The position numbers were made by a program, and so were the translations under genes. Positions 21,250 through 31,369 of a DNA stretch of 64,000 nt are shown here, piece after piece. The DNA is from Alligator mississippiensis (taxonomy: Eukaryota; Chordata; Crocodylia; Alligatoridae): positions 168,772,933 through 168,836,932 of the forward strand of contig NC_081824.1 of NCBI RefSeq assembly GCF_030867095.1. The letters are read 5' to 3'. Position 1 is the first letter of the stretch, and the number at the start of each line of letters is the position of its first letter. The notes under the pieces are model-generated. The model saw only the letters and a list, made by a program, of their open reading frames with translations, searched no databases and was not told where the DNA came from.

Positions 21250-22330
21250 AGCCTGTATGATCCCTACATGTTTTCTGGGAGCTGACCTGGGGATTGCAGA
21301 TCCCCCACCAGATCCTATGGCTGCCCTTATGCTAGGGGAGTGTTTGACCCCAAACCAACTGGCTGAAGTAAAATGCCTACTGGAGGAATTTAAAGTAGGG
21401 TTGGCAAGCTGGTCAATTGACTGGTCAAATATTGTCTATTGACTGCATATTTTTAACCAAAGATTATAGCAACTTTATAAAAAAAACTACATTTTTTTGG
21501 TAGTTTTCTTTATAGAAATATGATTTAAAAAAAAATTGTTTTCAGACGCTTAATGGAATATTTGTGCTTTTTCTGTGTATTATTAGGACCTATTGGCAAT
21601 TAAAACTTTTTTTTTGACTGGTATTTGATTGGTCAATTTATCAAACTTTATTTGACTGGTCAAAAACCTGACTCTAATTTAAAGAGGTGTTTACAGTTAT
21701 TCCGGGCAGAATTATGTTAATCAAACACTGGGTTACTCTCAATGTGGGAAGTGCGATTCCGAAGAATTGTAGCACGGCTGAAGGAAATGGTAAAACAAGA
21801 GATTAAGAAGATGCTGGACATAGGGGTGATATCTGCCGGTGAGTGGAGTACCCCGATTGTTTTGTTGCTAAAGCCCACATCACACCATCTGGTTTTGTAC
21901 TGATTCAAAGTATGATGCATACTCTATGCCCAGAATAGATTAAATGGTGGAAGGAATAGGCCATGCGAAGTACATAACTACCCTGGATTTACCCAAAAGG
22001 TATTGGCAAATACCTCTGGACCCAGCATCCTGAGAAATCACAGCCTTTGCAAGACCCTAAGGACTCGAGCACTTTCAGACTCTACCTTTTGGTCCTCATG
22101 GGGGGCCCTGTGACCTGCCAATGTCTAATGGACAAAATACTTCTGCCACACTGGGCATATGCAGCCACCTATCTGGATGATGTAGTGATATTTGCCAGCA
22201 TGTGGGCAGAACACTTCCCAGTGGGAGAGAAAGGTGCTGAAGTCAATATAAGCAGCTGGCCTCATGGCCAACCCTGCTGAATGTCACCTGGGATGCACAG
22301 AGACTGGATATCTAGGAGATATACTGAGCA
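21250..22330 (+). pseudogene. Gypsy reverse transcriptase remnant
   Basis: Starts with a linker (MLGECLTPNQLAEVKCLLEE, 21327-21386) that is split by the 281-bp MITE at 21396-21676 and resumes after it. The RT blocks that follow are in mixed frames: around 21780-21860 (residues preceding the fingers), 21960-22020 (TLDLPKRYWQIPL), 22070-22120 (FGPHGGP-like region read with a frameshift) and the catalytic TYLDDVV at 22167-22187, with both aspartates of YLDD intact (22170-22181). Multiple stops and frameshifts make it inactive. Confidence 0.8.
21396..21676. mobile_element. MITE inserted in Gypsy pol, 8-bp duplication
   Basis: 281 bp, AT-rich, starting TAGGGTTGGCAAG and ending GACTCTA, with repeated TTGACTGGTCAA motifs at both ends. 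Flanked by an exact duplication ATTTAAAG (21388-21395 and 21677-21684). The host Gypsy coding frame stops at one edge and continues at the other, so the insertion is later than the Gypsy element. The 8-bp duplication suggests hAT. Confidence 0.88.
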
Positions 22331-23010
22331 ATGGCAAGATCAGGCCTTTAGTGGACAAAATAAAGGCCCTGGTAGAATCTCTAGTGCCAGCAACCAAACA
22401 GCAGGTGAAGTCATTTTTTAGGGTTAGTGAGCTAGTGTAGGTGATTCATCCCACAATTTGCTGCCATCAAGGCCCCACTAGTTGCCCTGCTGTGAAAGGG
22501 AGCACCTCTAAGGATCCAGTGGTCATCCAAGCATGAAGCAGCATTTGGGACAGTAAAATGGCTACTATGCAGTGTGCAAGTCCCAAGCAGCTCAGACTTA
22601 ACAAAGGAGTTCATGAGGTGGATGCCTTGGAGTAAGGCTTAGGGGCTGTTCTCTCCCAGGAGTTTGAAGATGGAGAACACCCCATCCTGTATCTCAGCAG
22701 GAAGCTCCTTCCCCAGGAACAGAAGTATGCTGTAATAGAAAAGGTGTGTCTAGTAATTTAAGTGGGAGTTGAGACACTCTGTTATTACCTCCTAGTGGTC
22801 CACTTTTTTGGTCACTGACCATGCCTCTTTAATATGGCTTCATGCTCTCCAGAAGGCCAACCCTGGTTGACAAAATGGTGCCTGTCCCGGCAGCCTTTTG
22901 ATTTTTCTCAAAACACTACTGCCTTGTGACTACACATGGAAATATAGATTTTTTCTCCTAAGAATGGAGCGGGGGGTTTAAAATGGAAGAGTGTATCCCG
23001 GGTTCTACTC
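22331..23010 (+). pseudogene. Gypsy RNase H and pol C-terminus remnant
   Basis: Follows RT. Visible blocks: GYLGDILSNGKIRPLVDKIKAL (about 22300-22370), KQQVKSFFRVSELV (about 22400-22437), the RNase H start GLGAVLSQEFEDGEHPILYLSRKL (22640-22715), LLPQEQKYAVIEK (22712-22745) and traces of a HAALIWL-like block near 22830. Degraded by stops. It ends directly before the polypurine tract, so pol ends with RNase H here, not with integrase. Confidence 0.75.
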
Positions 23011-23012
23011 TT

Positions 23013-23023
23013 GGAAGGGGAGA
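23013..23023 (+). other. Gypsy polypurine tract
   Basis: GGAAGGGGAGA directly before the 3' LTR start TGTGAAAG, the expected plus-strand priming site. Confidence 0.8.
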
Positions 23024-23077
23024 TGTGAAAGAAGGTGCATGTCTCAGGGGCTGGAGCCCAGCTACAGATGGTTAGAG

Positions 23078-23285
23078 CAGGGGTTTCCAAACTGTGGTAT
23101 GCATACCCCTGATGCAAGACATTTCTGAGGGTATGTGGGAGAAATTGTGTAATGGTGGATTTAATTTTCATTATAATAATTGGCATTTAAGGGGTTAAAA
23201 TGTAAAATGTATGCTCTTATGAGTACATGGCCAGCTGGTAAATACGGAAGGAGGTATGCAATAAGAAAAAGTTTGGGAACGTCTG
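23078..23285. mobile_element. hAT-like MITE in the Gypsy 3' LTR
   Basis: 208 bp, beginning CAGGGGTTTCCAAACTGTGG and ending AAGTTTGGGAACGTCTG, an inverted terminal repeat typical of hAT MITEs. Flanking duplication GGTTAGAG (23070-23077) and GGATAGAG (23286-23293), 7 of 8. The 5' LTR lacks it, giving an empty-site comparison. Confidence 0.9.
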
Positions 23286-23349
23286 GGATAGAGAGGAATA
23301 GCCTGCCTGCCTAGAAGCTCTGGGCCAGCTCTCAGAGAGGTGATGCTGG

Positions 23350-23737
23350 CAGGGCTGGCCCACAATTTTTTGGGCCCCCCTGCAAGTTATAGTTTTGGGG
23401 CTCCCTGATCCATCAAAAAATCAGAATTGCATTTAATTGTGGTATAAACTCACTGAAATAAAATAGTCGGGGCTGGGCTGTGTGCATGTGGGCTGTGCTG
23501 CTGAGGTCACAGGGTTGGGGCAGCACATGCTAGGGATGCCTGGGTTCCCACCCCAGGGCCAGGGCTGGGCCCAGGCAGAGCCAGGAACTCCTCCCCTGCT
23601 CAGCTGGGAAGGGGCTCCCTGTCTGCATTGAGCCCTTTAAACATAGTGCAGGCGGTGGGGGGCAAGTGGGGCACAGCCCCTTGCCTGTGGGGCCCCCTGT
23701 GGCCACAGGTCCCGCAGAATAGGATGAGCTGACCCTG
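23350..23737. mobile_element. Second hAT-like MITE in the Gypsy 3' LTR
   Basis: 388 bp, beginning CAGGGCTGGCCCACAATT and, inverted from the right, CAGGGTCAGCTCATCC. Exact 8-bp duplication GATGCTGG (23342-23349 and 23738-23745). G/C-rich interior, no transposase. Confidence 0.9.
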
Positions 23738-23837
23738 GATGCTGGGGAGGGAGGGAAGCTGAAAAGGCAGCACTGGAGCACTGGGTTGTTAAGTCTTTGC
23801 TGTGCATAGGAGAGCTAGGAGGTGGGGGAGGGGTGGG

Positions 23838-23900
23838 CTTGGTTTTGTTGTTGTTTTTTGTTTTGTTTTGTTATGTTTTGCTATTTTGTTTAGTTTGAGG
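23838..23900. repeat. (TTTTG)n-like low-complexity tract
   Basis: TTTTGTTGTTG and TTTTGTTTTG repeats in the 3' LTR; absent from the 5' LTR. Confidence 0.85.
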
Positions 23901-23962
23901 TAGGAAAGAGGGAAGGCTGGCTCTTGGGCCTGGCTGAGGGAGTAACAACCCACCACAAAGTC

Positions 23963-24929
23963 ACTCAATTTCATGGCTCATTGTAATCTATCTGATACTT
24001 TCTAAACTCTTTATTCCCCAGGTGTCAATGACCCTCTCCTCTTAATGGTCTTGGTGCTCCACCAATCAAGCTATCCTTTGTGCAGCAATTCTGCAGTCTG
24101 TGAGCTGCTCCTGGTAAAGAAGCTTCTGTTTCACAGCCCTGCAGATTGTGCGTGTGTGCGCGCTTTGGTTTTTTTAACACATTCTAATGAAGTTAAATTT
24201 GTTTTTGCTTCAATCTGAAACTACACAGTACAATCCTAGGCCCCTAATGCATACTAAAGCTTCTAGTTTATTTTTAACTGAAGAAAAATGCATGCTGTTT
24301 TATGTATGATGATGCATATCACTATCTACATTTCCTTTTCAAAATCTTGGATCTGCCCATATTTTTAACCCAAACTCTGCAACACACTGCAGATCTTGAA
24401 GCACTGTGTAATACATGAAAATTAATACCCAATGAAGAGTGAAGTTGGGGTACCAGACCTCTGGCATCATTTGTTTTCAAATTTAATAGAAGTCACCATT
24501 TTGCTGAGGCTGCCAGAGGCTTCCAAGTTAGCTTTCCCTGAGCCTCCATTTGTAAGGGTGTCTTGCTGCAGAGCATATTCTTGGGGCCTCAACAGAAGCT
24601 ATTCCACCAATGAGCAAATTAGGGCCGTGTGAAGCTTTTGAACAGCAGAGGTAGAGCCCAGTGAAGCAATGACATATGGAAAACCTCGTATCTTCACTAC
24701 ACAGACTGTCCCCAGCCTGCTGGTTGTTCCAGACCACACCTCAGTCCCTCTGCCAAGTCTCGCAGTGAGAATGATGTTGGGGAGTTGCTCTCTGAGATTC
24801 TTGAAAATGGTGATGTGCACGCAGATAAAATCAGTCATGACATCCGGAGCTCATTTGTCAAAGATCACCTCATGGCCCCCATCTTATCATATGCAGATCA
24901 GACATCAGGACCCATGCAATCACAGGCTC
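23963..24929. other. No gene recognised
   Basis: Sequence to the right of the Gypsy element. A plus-strand frame at 24785-25024 is open but overlaps a LINE remnant read in another frame, so I do not call it. Confidence 0.5.
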
Positions 24930-25045
24930 CCAGCTTGATTATTATAACTTCTATATCTGGGAATGAAGCCAAGGAAATGGGGAAATCTTCAACTGGTGCA
25001 AATTGCAGCTGCTTGTCTGCGTAGCAACGCAGGTTGCTATGAACA
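24930..25045 (+). mobile_element. Old L2/CR1-like RT remnant
   Basis: Near 24936 one frame reads LDYYNFYI and then FNWCKLQLLVC, resembling the LINE RT C-terminal block SRLDYCNALL...LQLVQNAA. Short and diverged. Confidence 0.4.
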
Positions 25046-25099
25046 AATTATTTTGGGTGTAGACGGTAAGGTCCCAGACAGTGTCTGTGTCTCTGCGCT

Positions 25100-25190
25100 G
25101 ATAATGAAATCAGAAGAACTGCCTTATGGGGTTGGACCAAAGGGACATCCAGCTCAGCACCCTATTATGGACAGTGGCAGGTAGCAGATG
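25100..25190. repeat. Interspersed repeat fragment, class uncertain
   Basis: GGGTTGGACCAAAGGGACATCC, CAGCTCAGCACCCTATT and GACAGTGGCAGGTAGCAGATG match a motif order I recognise as common in sauropsid genomes. I cannot assign its class. Confidence 0.4.
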
Positions 25191-25755
25191 TAGTGGACAC
25201 CTCCTTGAGACATACCCTACTTACCTGAAGGTCCCCTTGTCTCTTAGTGGCCATGGCCACTATATTTCGTTGGACCCCCCACTGTCATGGGTACTGGCTG
25301 TAGACAGCTGAACTTTGTCATGTAAGAGAGAAAAAGCCAGGGGCCTCACCATGCTCATTGAACTCAAACTTGTCTCTATGACTTAGCGCTTTCTCATGGA
25401 GGCCCAGAAACAAAAATGCTATATCCTTCCCAGATATTCCTATAGCGAGTGACTGGACAGAGTGTCTTGCTGCTGTTCCCCTTGCATTTGGGGGGTTCTT
25501 ACGGAGTATAAGGGCTGTCTAAGTGAAGAAACAGGGATGAGTGGGGTATGTGGTCAAGACTAGATTGTGATGGGACACAATACACAAAGGGATACAGAAA
25601 GTGGGGTGCTGGAGCAAGCCAGTGCCAGAAGGGTACCAACAAATACTTGCTACAAGACAAACTTCTGGAGGACCATTAGATCTAGTTTAGGTCAAAGTAC
25701 TTTTCTTTCAGCATTGCATCCTTTCCATTCTTCTACTGAAAAGGTACAATGTCTA
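25191..25755. other. No gene recognised
   Basis: Sequence with no supported feature. Confidence 0.5.
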
Positions 25756-25893
25756 AGGCATTGCAACAGAAGACTTGCTCTGTTATTTTTCTGTCACCAA
25801 AAAAATGGGAGAAAACTAAGAACTGGCATTTTCCAAGGGGTGCCTTAAGTCTAACTAGGAGTGCTTTGAGTCCAAAAAGGTTGAGAACCACTG
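25756..25893. mobile_element. Truncated hAT-like MITE
   Basis: Right half of the same family as 60528-60830: shares ACAACAGAAG-like sequence, AACTGGCATTTTCCAAGGGG and the terminus AAAGGTTGAGAACCACTG. The left end is missing. Confidence 0.7.
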
Positions 25894-26057
25894 ATGAGCT
25901 GGGCGCACACCTTGCCTGGGACATTCTTTGGTGTAGTCTATATAAGACTGTGGATGTGAACGGATGTAGCTGTGTATTCTGAGACTGTAAGCAGCCTCCA
26001 CACAGCCTGTTTGTTCCTGTAGATGGACCAAGAATTCCTATACCCCACACAGGGCTT

Positions 26058-26290
26058 CTAGTGGTTAAAGCAAAGCTCCTGTGTTCTGTTTCCAGCTCTG
26101 AGAGGGGAATGTGGTCTAAAAGTGAAAGCAGAGGACTGGCAATTTGGGATCTTGGGTTCCTGTCCCAAATGTGAGAAAAAAGTGGGGTTTAGTGGCTATA
26201 ATATGGGACTGAGAGCTAGGACTTCTGGGTTTTAGCTCCAGGAGGGAGAACAGTTTAGTGGTTAGAGCGGGGAATTGATGCTCTAGGAGA
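26058..26290 (+). mobile_element. Tandem tRNA-like SINE monomers
   Basis: Three successive diverged units, each with TAGTGGTTARAGC or its remnant (A-box-like) and, later, GGGTTYY.G.TCC or GGGTTTTAGCTCC (B-box-like) preceded by GACTTCTGGG or TTGGGTTCCTG. Units start near 26058, 26111 and 26190, with a fourth A box at 26259. Related minus-strand copies are at 35280 and 32420. Confidence 0.45.
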
Positions 26291-26763
26291 TGCCTGGTCT
26301 TGACGTGCCTGAACAAATTTCATTCTTGGGCCAGCACAGTTTTGAACCCACTCTTTCCCTTTTGACATCATTTTCCATTACAGACAGAAGTGGGAAAAAT
26401 GACCTCATTGCCTCCTTGAGTAAATAGATCTCACCTCCTCCACAGAAATTAGTTGGTCAGGACCTATGGTAGGTGAATCAGAAAGTGGATTTATCAGTGG
26501 TTTACAGCCAAATTAAACAAGGAATAAAAGGAAAAATGAGGAGAAGGTTACCAGAGGGTACCAAGTCAGAGCCTGCAATCAAGAAAACTCCCATAAAGTA
26601 GAGTGCTCAACATGCTGACAGACAAGCAGGAGGGAAGCTTCCAGCTGGCTATTTCCACAAAACTGAGTTAGCCAGGTCCAGGTCTTCATGAAGCAGGGAG
26701 GGGGCCAAGGGTGAGCAGAGGAAGATGGCTTGCTTCTGGCACCGGGACAAAGGAGCAGATGTG
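26291..26763. other. No gene recognised
   Basis: No supported feature between the SINE array and the possible exon. Confidence 0.45.
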
Positions 26764-27054
26764 TTACTGCAGCCCATAGAGATGAATATAACTCTCCACA
26801 TTGACCTCCACATGTCGTTTGTACTGGCTGCACTGTGACAGTCTAAATGGCAAGGCTAAGCTATATCGGTAGGCGCACATGTTTGTGAACAAAACTCCAT
26901 CCTCCACGTGGGGGTTGAGGGGGGCACTAAATGCCTCCTTACCTATCAGGGCTTCTAAGAAGATGCAGTTAAAGCAATACAAAGACCCCATGAAGGCCAG
27001 CTGTAATTCATACCAGCCATTGTTAATGTTCTGCGTCTGGCCAGGTGGGAACAA
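26764..27054 (-). other. Possible exon or coding remnant, unidentified
   Basis: A 97-codon minus-strand frame with a hydrophobic, non-repetitive sequence (GWYELQLAFMGSLYCFNCIF near 27025-26965). A plausible exon of 93 bases could run from an acceptor (CCACCTGGCCAG, near 27043) to a donor (GATAG/GTAAGG, about 26951). The hydrophobic segment could be a membrane helix. I do not recognise the family, I see no partner exons, and chance openness cannot be excluded. Confidence 0.2.
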
Positions 27055-27059
27055 GAAGA

Positions 27060-29261
27060 CAGCTGGGCCCGCTGAGCTCTCTCCTGGGCTATGAAGGAGG
27101 GGGAGGGACCAGGGCTAGATTCTGGAGAGCTGGCAGGCTGAAACACACTCCTCTTCTCTAACAGCAGCCTGAAAAAAATGAACTCCTTTTTCCTCAGTGT
27201 CTGGAGAAGTATGTTTGGGGATAATTTTGCTATAGTGCTTTGTGTCCTAAAGGGAAGTTAAAGCTGGTGAAAGTTGTCACTTTAATAGCCTGAGAAACTG
27301 AACGTCTCTGCTTGCATCCCAAGCAAAGTCAGTAGGGGTAAAAGCAGGACCAGCTTTCCTGGCTCAGCCCTGCCAAAGGGTCTCAGCTCTGACTTGGAGC
27401 ATGAAGCCCATCATTCCTCCCAGCAGTGCTGTGCTTCACATGCTCCTCCAATACATGGGTGCAGGACCTTCCCCCATATGCATATATTTTGTCAGTGAGG
27501 GGTTCTTACATTGAAGAAGGAACCTTTTCAAAGGGTGAGGGAAGGAGGGGTTGCTTATAGCTTTGAATGTGCCTGAGCTCCCGATGACACTAGTGGCAGG
27601 TTCAGGGGGTCACATCACACCCATCACATTTTCTTGTGAAGAGAAAGCAGCAATCGCTGGATTTGCTGTCTGTTGTTCTTTGGTCCCAGATAACAGCTCC
27701 CCCAGGCAAAGTCTGTGAGTGGAAATGGGGCTCATGGGAGATGCACAACTGGAGCCTCCCTGGGGAGCCATTTTGGGTTCTGCTTACTGGTTTGTTCCAA
27801 CTTCAAGGGACTTGAAATAACTAGCATTAGTGCTGGGATGGGGGGAAAGGGAAATGCACCCAGAGTTAAAAATGTGAGGACTTCACATATAGCAGTTGGG
27901 TCTCATTCTGTGGCTTCTCACTTCTCAGAAATACTTTCTTCTTTTGGAGAGCATTTTCTCTTAACCCCAGGCTTCTGAGCTCCACTCCACAACAGAGCTC
28001 TGCCTAGTCACTCCAGAGAATTTATCTGCTGAGGGCCAGGTGCTGCAGTGCTCAGACTTTGGAGGGTCCATCTTCCCATGCCTAAGCTGTACTGTGTGGA
28101 AAGCCTCCCCTAAATCTCAGGCCAGGTGATGCCAGACTGCAGCTTACCTTAGAGACAGATCTTCAGAAATGTATAAAAGACTTTTCTGGGTATCAACAAA
28201 TTGACATCATCCAGCTCTATGATTATCAGCTTTATCTGTGCTCTCTTTCCCAGGAGCATAGGGGAAAGGATTGTCACAGGAAGAGAGAGAGAGGAGGGTG
28301 TGGAGAGGTAAAAGGAAAAAGAGCTATGGAAAGTAAAGAGCAATAGCTCTTTGTGGCAATTGCAGTGATATTTCTACCAGCAATCCCTGATATTATCTAC
28401 CTGAAGTACTCCCACAAGGCTCCTGGGGTCAGACTAGTAGTTTTAGTAACTGAAGTTGACCGTATCTTCTGTTTGTTACTCTGGGCTTCTAAAAACTCTT
28501 GAGACCAAAGTCTATTGTCCTGCCACACCTGAGGATGTCCAAGTGGGAGTGATTTGGGATTCAAGTAGCTGTGAATGGCTAGGTCACCTGGGGCTGTATA
28601 GATGAAGGTTTTGGATATGAAGTTCTGAGCAGTGCAGCATGGGCTCAAAGGTTCAGTAGTGCCACCCAAACTTCTTTTTCCCTAGCTAATATCCCTTCCA
28701 TCACTAGCCTCATACAGGAGCACTGGGCAATTAGAGATCATTCTGATATCAAAGCTCCCTCCAGACAGCACTATCCCCAAGCACTGCCATTGTGCTTCTG
28801 GGTACAGTAAGCCCAGAACCTGCTTTAGAGGCACTGAGGTCTGAGTTGAGATGAAGCTATGCTGAGGGACCAGAAGATGATTGCTGAGGTCAGAAACTGG
28901 CCCTTTGTCTAATTACTCCCACAGACATGTGTAGGCCTAGACATGTAATCACCGGACAGAGTCTGCATGCTCTATTCTCTCACTACTGACTCACAGGATA
29001 ATGGGAAATAACAGTCCCACTCTACCAGTGTGATGAACATGAGGCTGCTCTTTGATGGTACTGGTGTAGTAGATGTAATTGGGTATTGGGACATTTGCTG
29101 ATGATGACACTGGGTTATGTCCTAGGAAGTTTGGTATATGACTACGTTAATTTAAATAAACAAGAGCATGACTCGGGATAAGACCATCCTCAATATGCCT
29201 TTGAGGGTTGTTACAAGACAATGGCAGAGCCATTGGTCCTGAAGATGCTGGCTTGGCCCTG
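27060..29261. other. No gene recognised
   Basis: 2.2 kb of sequence with only short overlapping open frames and a purine-rich patch at 28280-28325. No repeat I can classify. Confidence 0.5.
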
Positions 29262-29543
29262 AGGGCCTTGTTACATGTTATTTCTGGGTAGTTCCTGGAG
29301 CTCTTAACTCCTGGATTGCCCACATGTTAACACCTTTAAGTGGCTTAAAGCACTTGTTTATGTGGCTCAAAGTTACGCCACTCCAGGGCAGGATTATCTC
29401 TTGATTCACATAACTCAGCTCCTGTTCCGCATAACTCAGTCACTACCTACAGATGTACCACTCAAACTGAAGGTGTGACTGCAAGCTAGTACTAAGCTGA
29501 TCAACATTTGTGCGGCTCACAGTGTAGCATGTAACAAGGCCCT
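29262..29543. mobile_element. Short TIR element (MITE), 282 bp
   Basis: Terminal inverted repeats of 19 bases match at 18 positions: AGGGCCTTGTTACATGTTA (29262-29280) and its inverse at 29525-29543. Interior repeats CATAACTCAG. No transposase. The target duplication is unclear (possibly 3 bases), so the superfamily is unassigned. Confidence 0.75.
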
Positions 29544-31369
29544 TAGTGAGCCTGACACATTGGTTCTGGGCACAGTTGAATAAAAAGTGGCCCTTTTCTG
29601 TGGGGGTTGTTGAGCCTGACACCAAGCACATGTGCAGAAGCTAGACTTCCCTGTGAAGCTAGGCTCGCTGTGGCAAAATATAAGGGTGTTCAGTAAGATA
29701 AACACACCAAGTTGAAAATTCTTCATCTCTAAATGCTTTGTTTCTATTGTTAAGGCTAAAAAAACCCTACCTGGGCTACAGTACCACACAGTATTGTAGC
29801 CCTGACCCCAGCCTAAGACCTGGAGAAGAATGTGATTCTGTGCCAGGAATGGTAAAGACAAAAGGCCTAACCATTTTAGGCCTTTAGGTATGTACTCAGA
29901 CCAGAGAGGGGGCATATGTGCAACGAGCTCCCAAACTGAGACCAGCATTTTAGTTTTGGTTTTGAGGGATCTTATTTTTTTTGAAACTGCTTATAGGCAT
30001 GTAGGCAAAACTACTGGGGGCCCTCAGTAAGTCCATAGGTCAGAGTTGAAGGCATCATGTAGGGGTGGAGTGCCATCACAGAGAGGGATCTTTCATAAGT
30101 GTCACTGCAGTAGCCAGAAAATTCCCTCCATTGCTGTCAGCTCTGTCATTACAACTTGTCCTACTGTAAGGCTCATTTCAATAGCTTCTACCTTCACTTT
30201 TTTTTCTGAGTACTGCCAAGGAGCACTAGTCATGGCCAGGCATTGTACAAATACTGTGCAAACAAACTGCACATGCCTCAGATAGCTTACAGGCATGAGG
30301 CTATGGTATCACCCATGAGGCCTGGTTACAAAGGTTCCCTCTATGAAGTCTATTTGTTCTGACTCATCTCAGTAGGACCCAGAGCTGAGGACCAGTCCTA
30401 CAAGTTCTTCCTCTGGGGCTTGCTCTCACAGGCTTCATGTATCCAGTCTAGTTCCCTGGACAGTGCATGTGAGATCCATTCTGATAGGCTGAAGTCTCAG
30501 GCGCTTCATACATGCAGCTTAATTCTATAACCTACTTCCCTTTGCTTCCTTACAAGTCCTCCCACTGGGAGGGCTAGGAGAAAATACTGCCTGCTTCACT
30601 GAGGCAGTCTTCCTATAGGCTCCTCCAGTTCTCAAGCCTTCTCCAGTTCAGTGCTGTGACAGGGACACCTCTCTACTGGTTCCATCTCAGCTATAAGCAA
30701 TGCGTTTGTGGTGCCCACCTTGTCATGTGATTGGGCTGCCAGCCAGAGTGCCCTGCTTCCTTCCTCTCTGCTCAGCTGCAGTAAGTCAACCTATAAAAAA
30801 ATGCTATGCTTGGTGAAGAGAGAACTGGAAACAGAGTGCATGCATACCAGCACTTCCTTCCCTGGACATCATCCAGCTCCAAACCCAGAGCAGCTCAGCA
30901 GAGAGGATCACATACTAATTCAGGGCACAGGGTAGCACTACAGAACACACTGCTGCCCTTTCCTTTTTTGGTGGGGCTGAGAGAAAATGCACAAAGAGTC
31001 TCCAGCACAGTTGAGAGCATGTTGTTTTTGTGGGGTTGGAGTTAGGATGTTCTTTATGATTTGTTGAAGGGTCATTGGCTTGGGTTTTGGCTCAGCTGCT
31101 GTATCAGAAGAGGGGCATTTTTTATTCTAGGTTCTAGACAGTGGAGAAGCAGGTCTCTAGTCTGCTGCTCTGCATGGGCAGCGTACTAAATAGTGAGCAA
31201 TACACCTGGTGAACAAGGGGTGGCAGTGGGTTGGAAGGGGAATCCTACCTGCTTCCTATCAGACCCGAGTGGAAGCTGAGAGCAGCCACCTCTAGGGGAA
31301 GCTGTTTAAAGAAGGGAAACTCTGGGGTTGAGGAGCTTTCAGAGTGCAATGAGGAAGTATTCTGTAGAC
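29544..31369. other. No gene recognised
   Basis: 1.8 kb without a supported gene or classified repeat. Confidence 0.5.

Larger units (their letters stand above)
18911..23957 (+). mobile_element. Ty3/Gypsy retrotransposon, Gmr1-like domain order
   Basis: LTRs at 18911-19055 and 23024-23957 share TGTGA...GGTGCATG.CTCAGGGGCTGGAG at their start and CTGGC.GAGGGAGTAACAACC near their end. A primer binding site follows the left LTR and a polypurine tract precedes the right one. Between them, on plus, come gag, integrase, reverse transcriptase and RNase H. Integrase lying before RT is the Ty1/copia-like order, known within Ty3/Gypsy for the Gmr1-like group of deuterostomes. Flanks GAGTC and AAGTC could be a degenerate 5-bp target duplication. 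Many stops and frameshifts and three later insertions show it is long dead. Confidence 0.85.
23024..23957 (+). repeat. Gypsy 3' LTR carrying two MITEs
   Basis: Pieces at 23024-23077, 23294-23349 and 23746-23957 together correspond to the LTR. The first two align with the 5' LTR and the last contains GGCTGGCTCTTGGGCCTGGCTGAGGG, matching the 5' copy. It is interrupted by MITEs at 23078-23285 and 23350-23737. Ends near CCACA, followed by AAGTC. Confidence 0.8.

Noticed and set aside
24785..25024. 79-codon plus-strand frame
   Set aside because: Its right half overlaps a LINE RT remnant read in a different frame, and the rest has no similarity I recognise.
26058..26290. Functional tRNA gene cluster
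   Set aside because: Only A-box- and B-box-like motifs are present. No cloverleaf can be folded and no terminator run follows.
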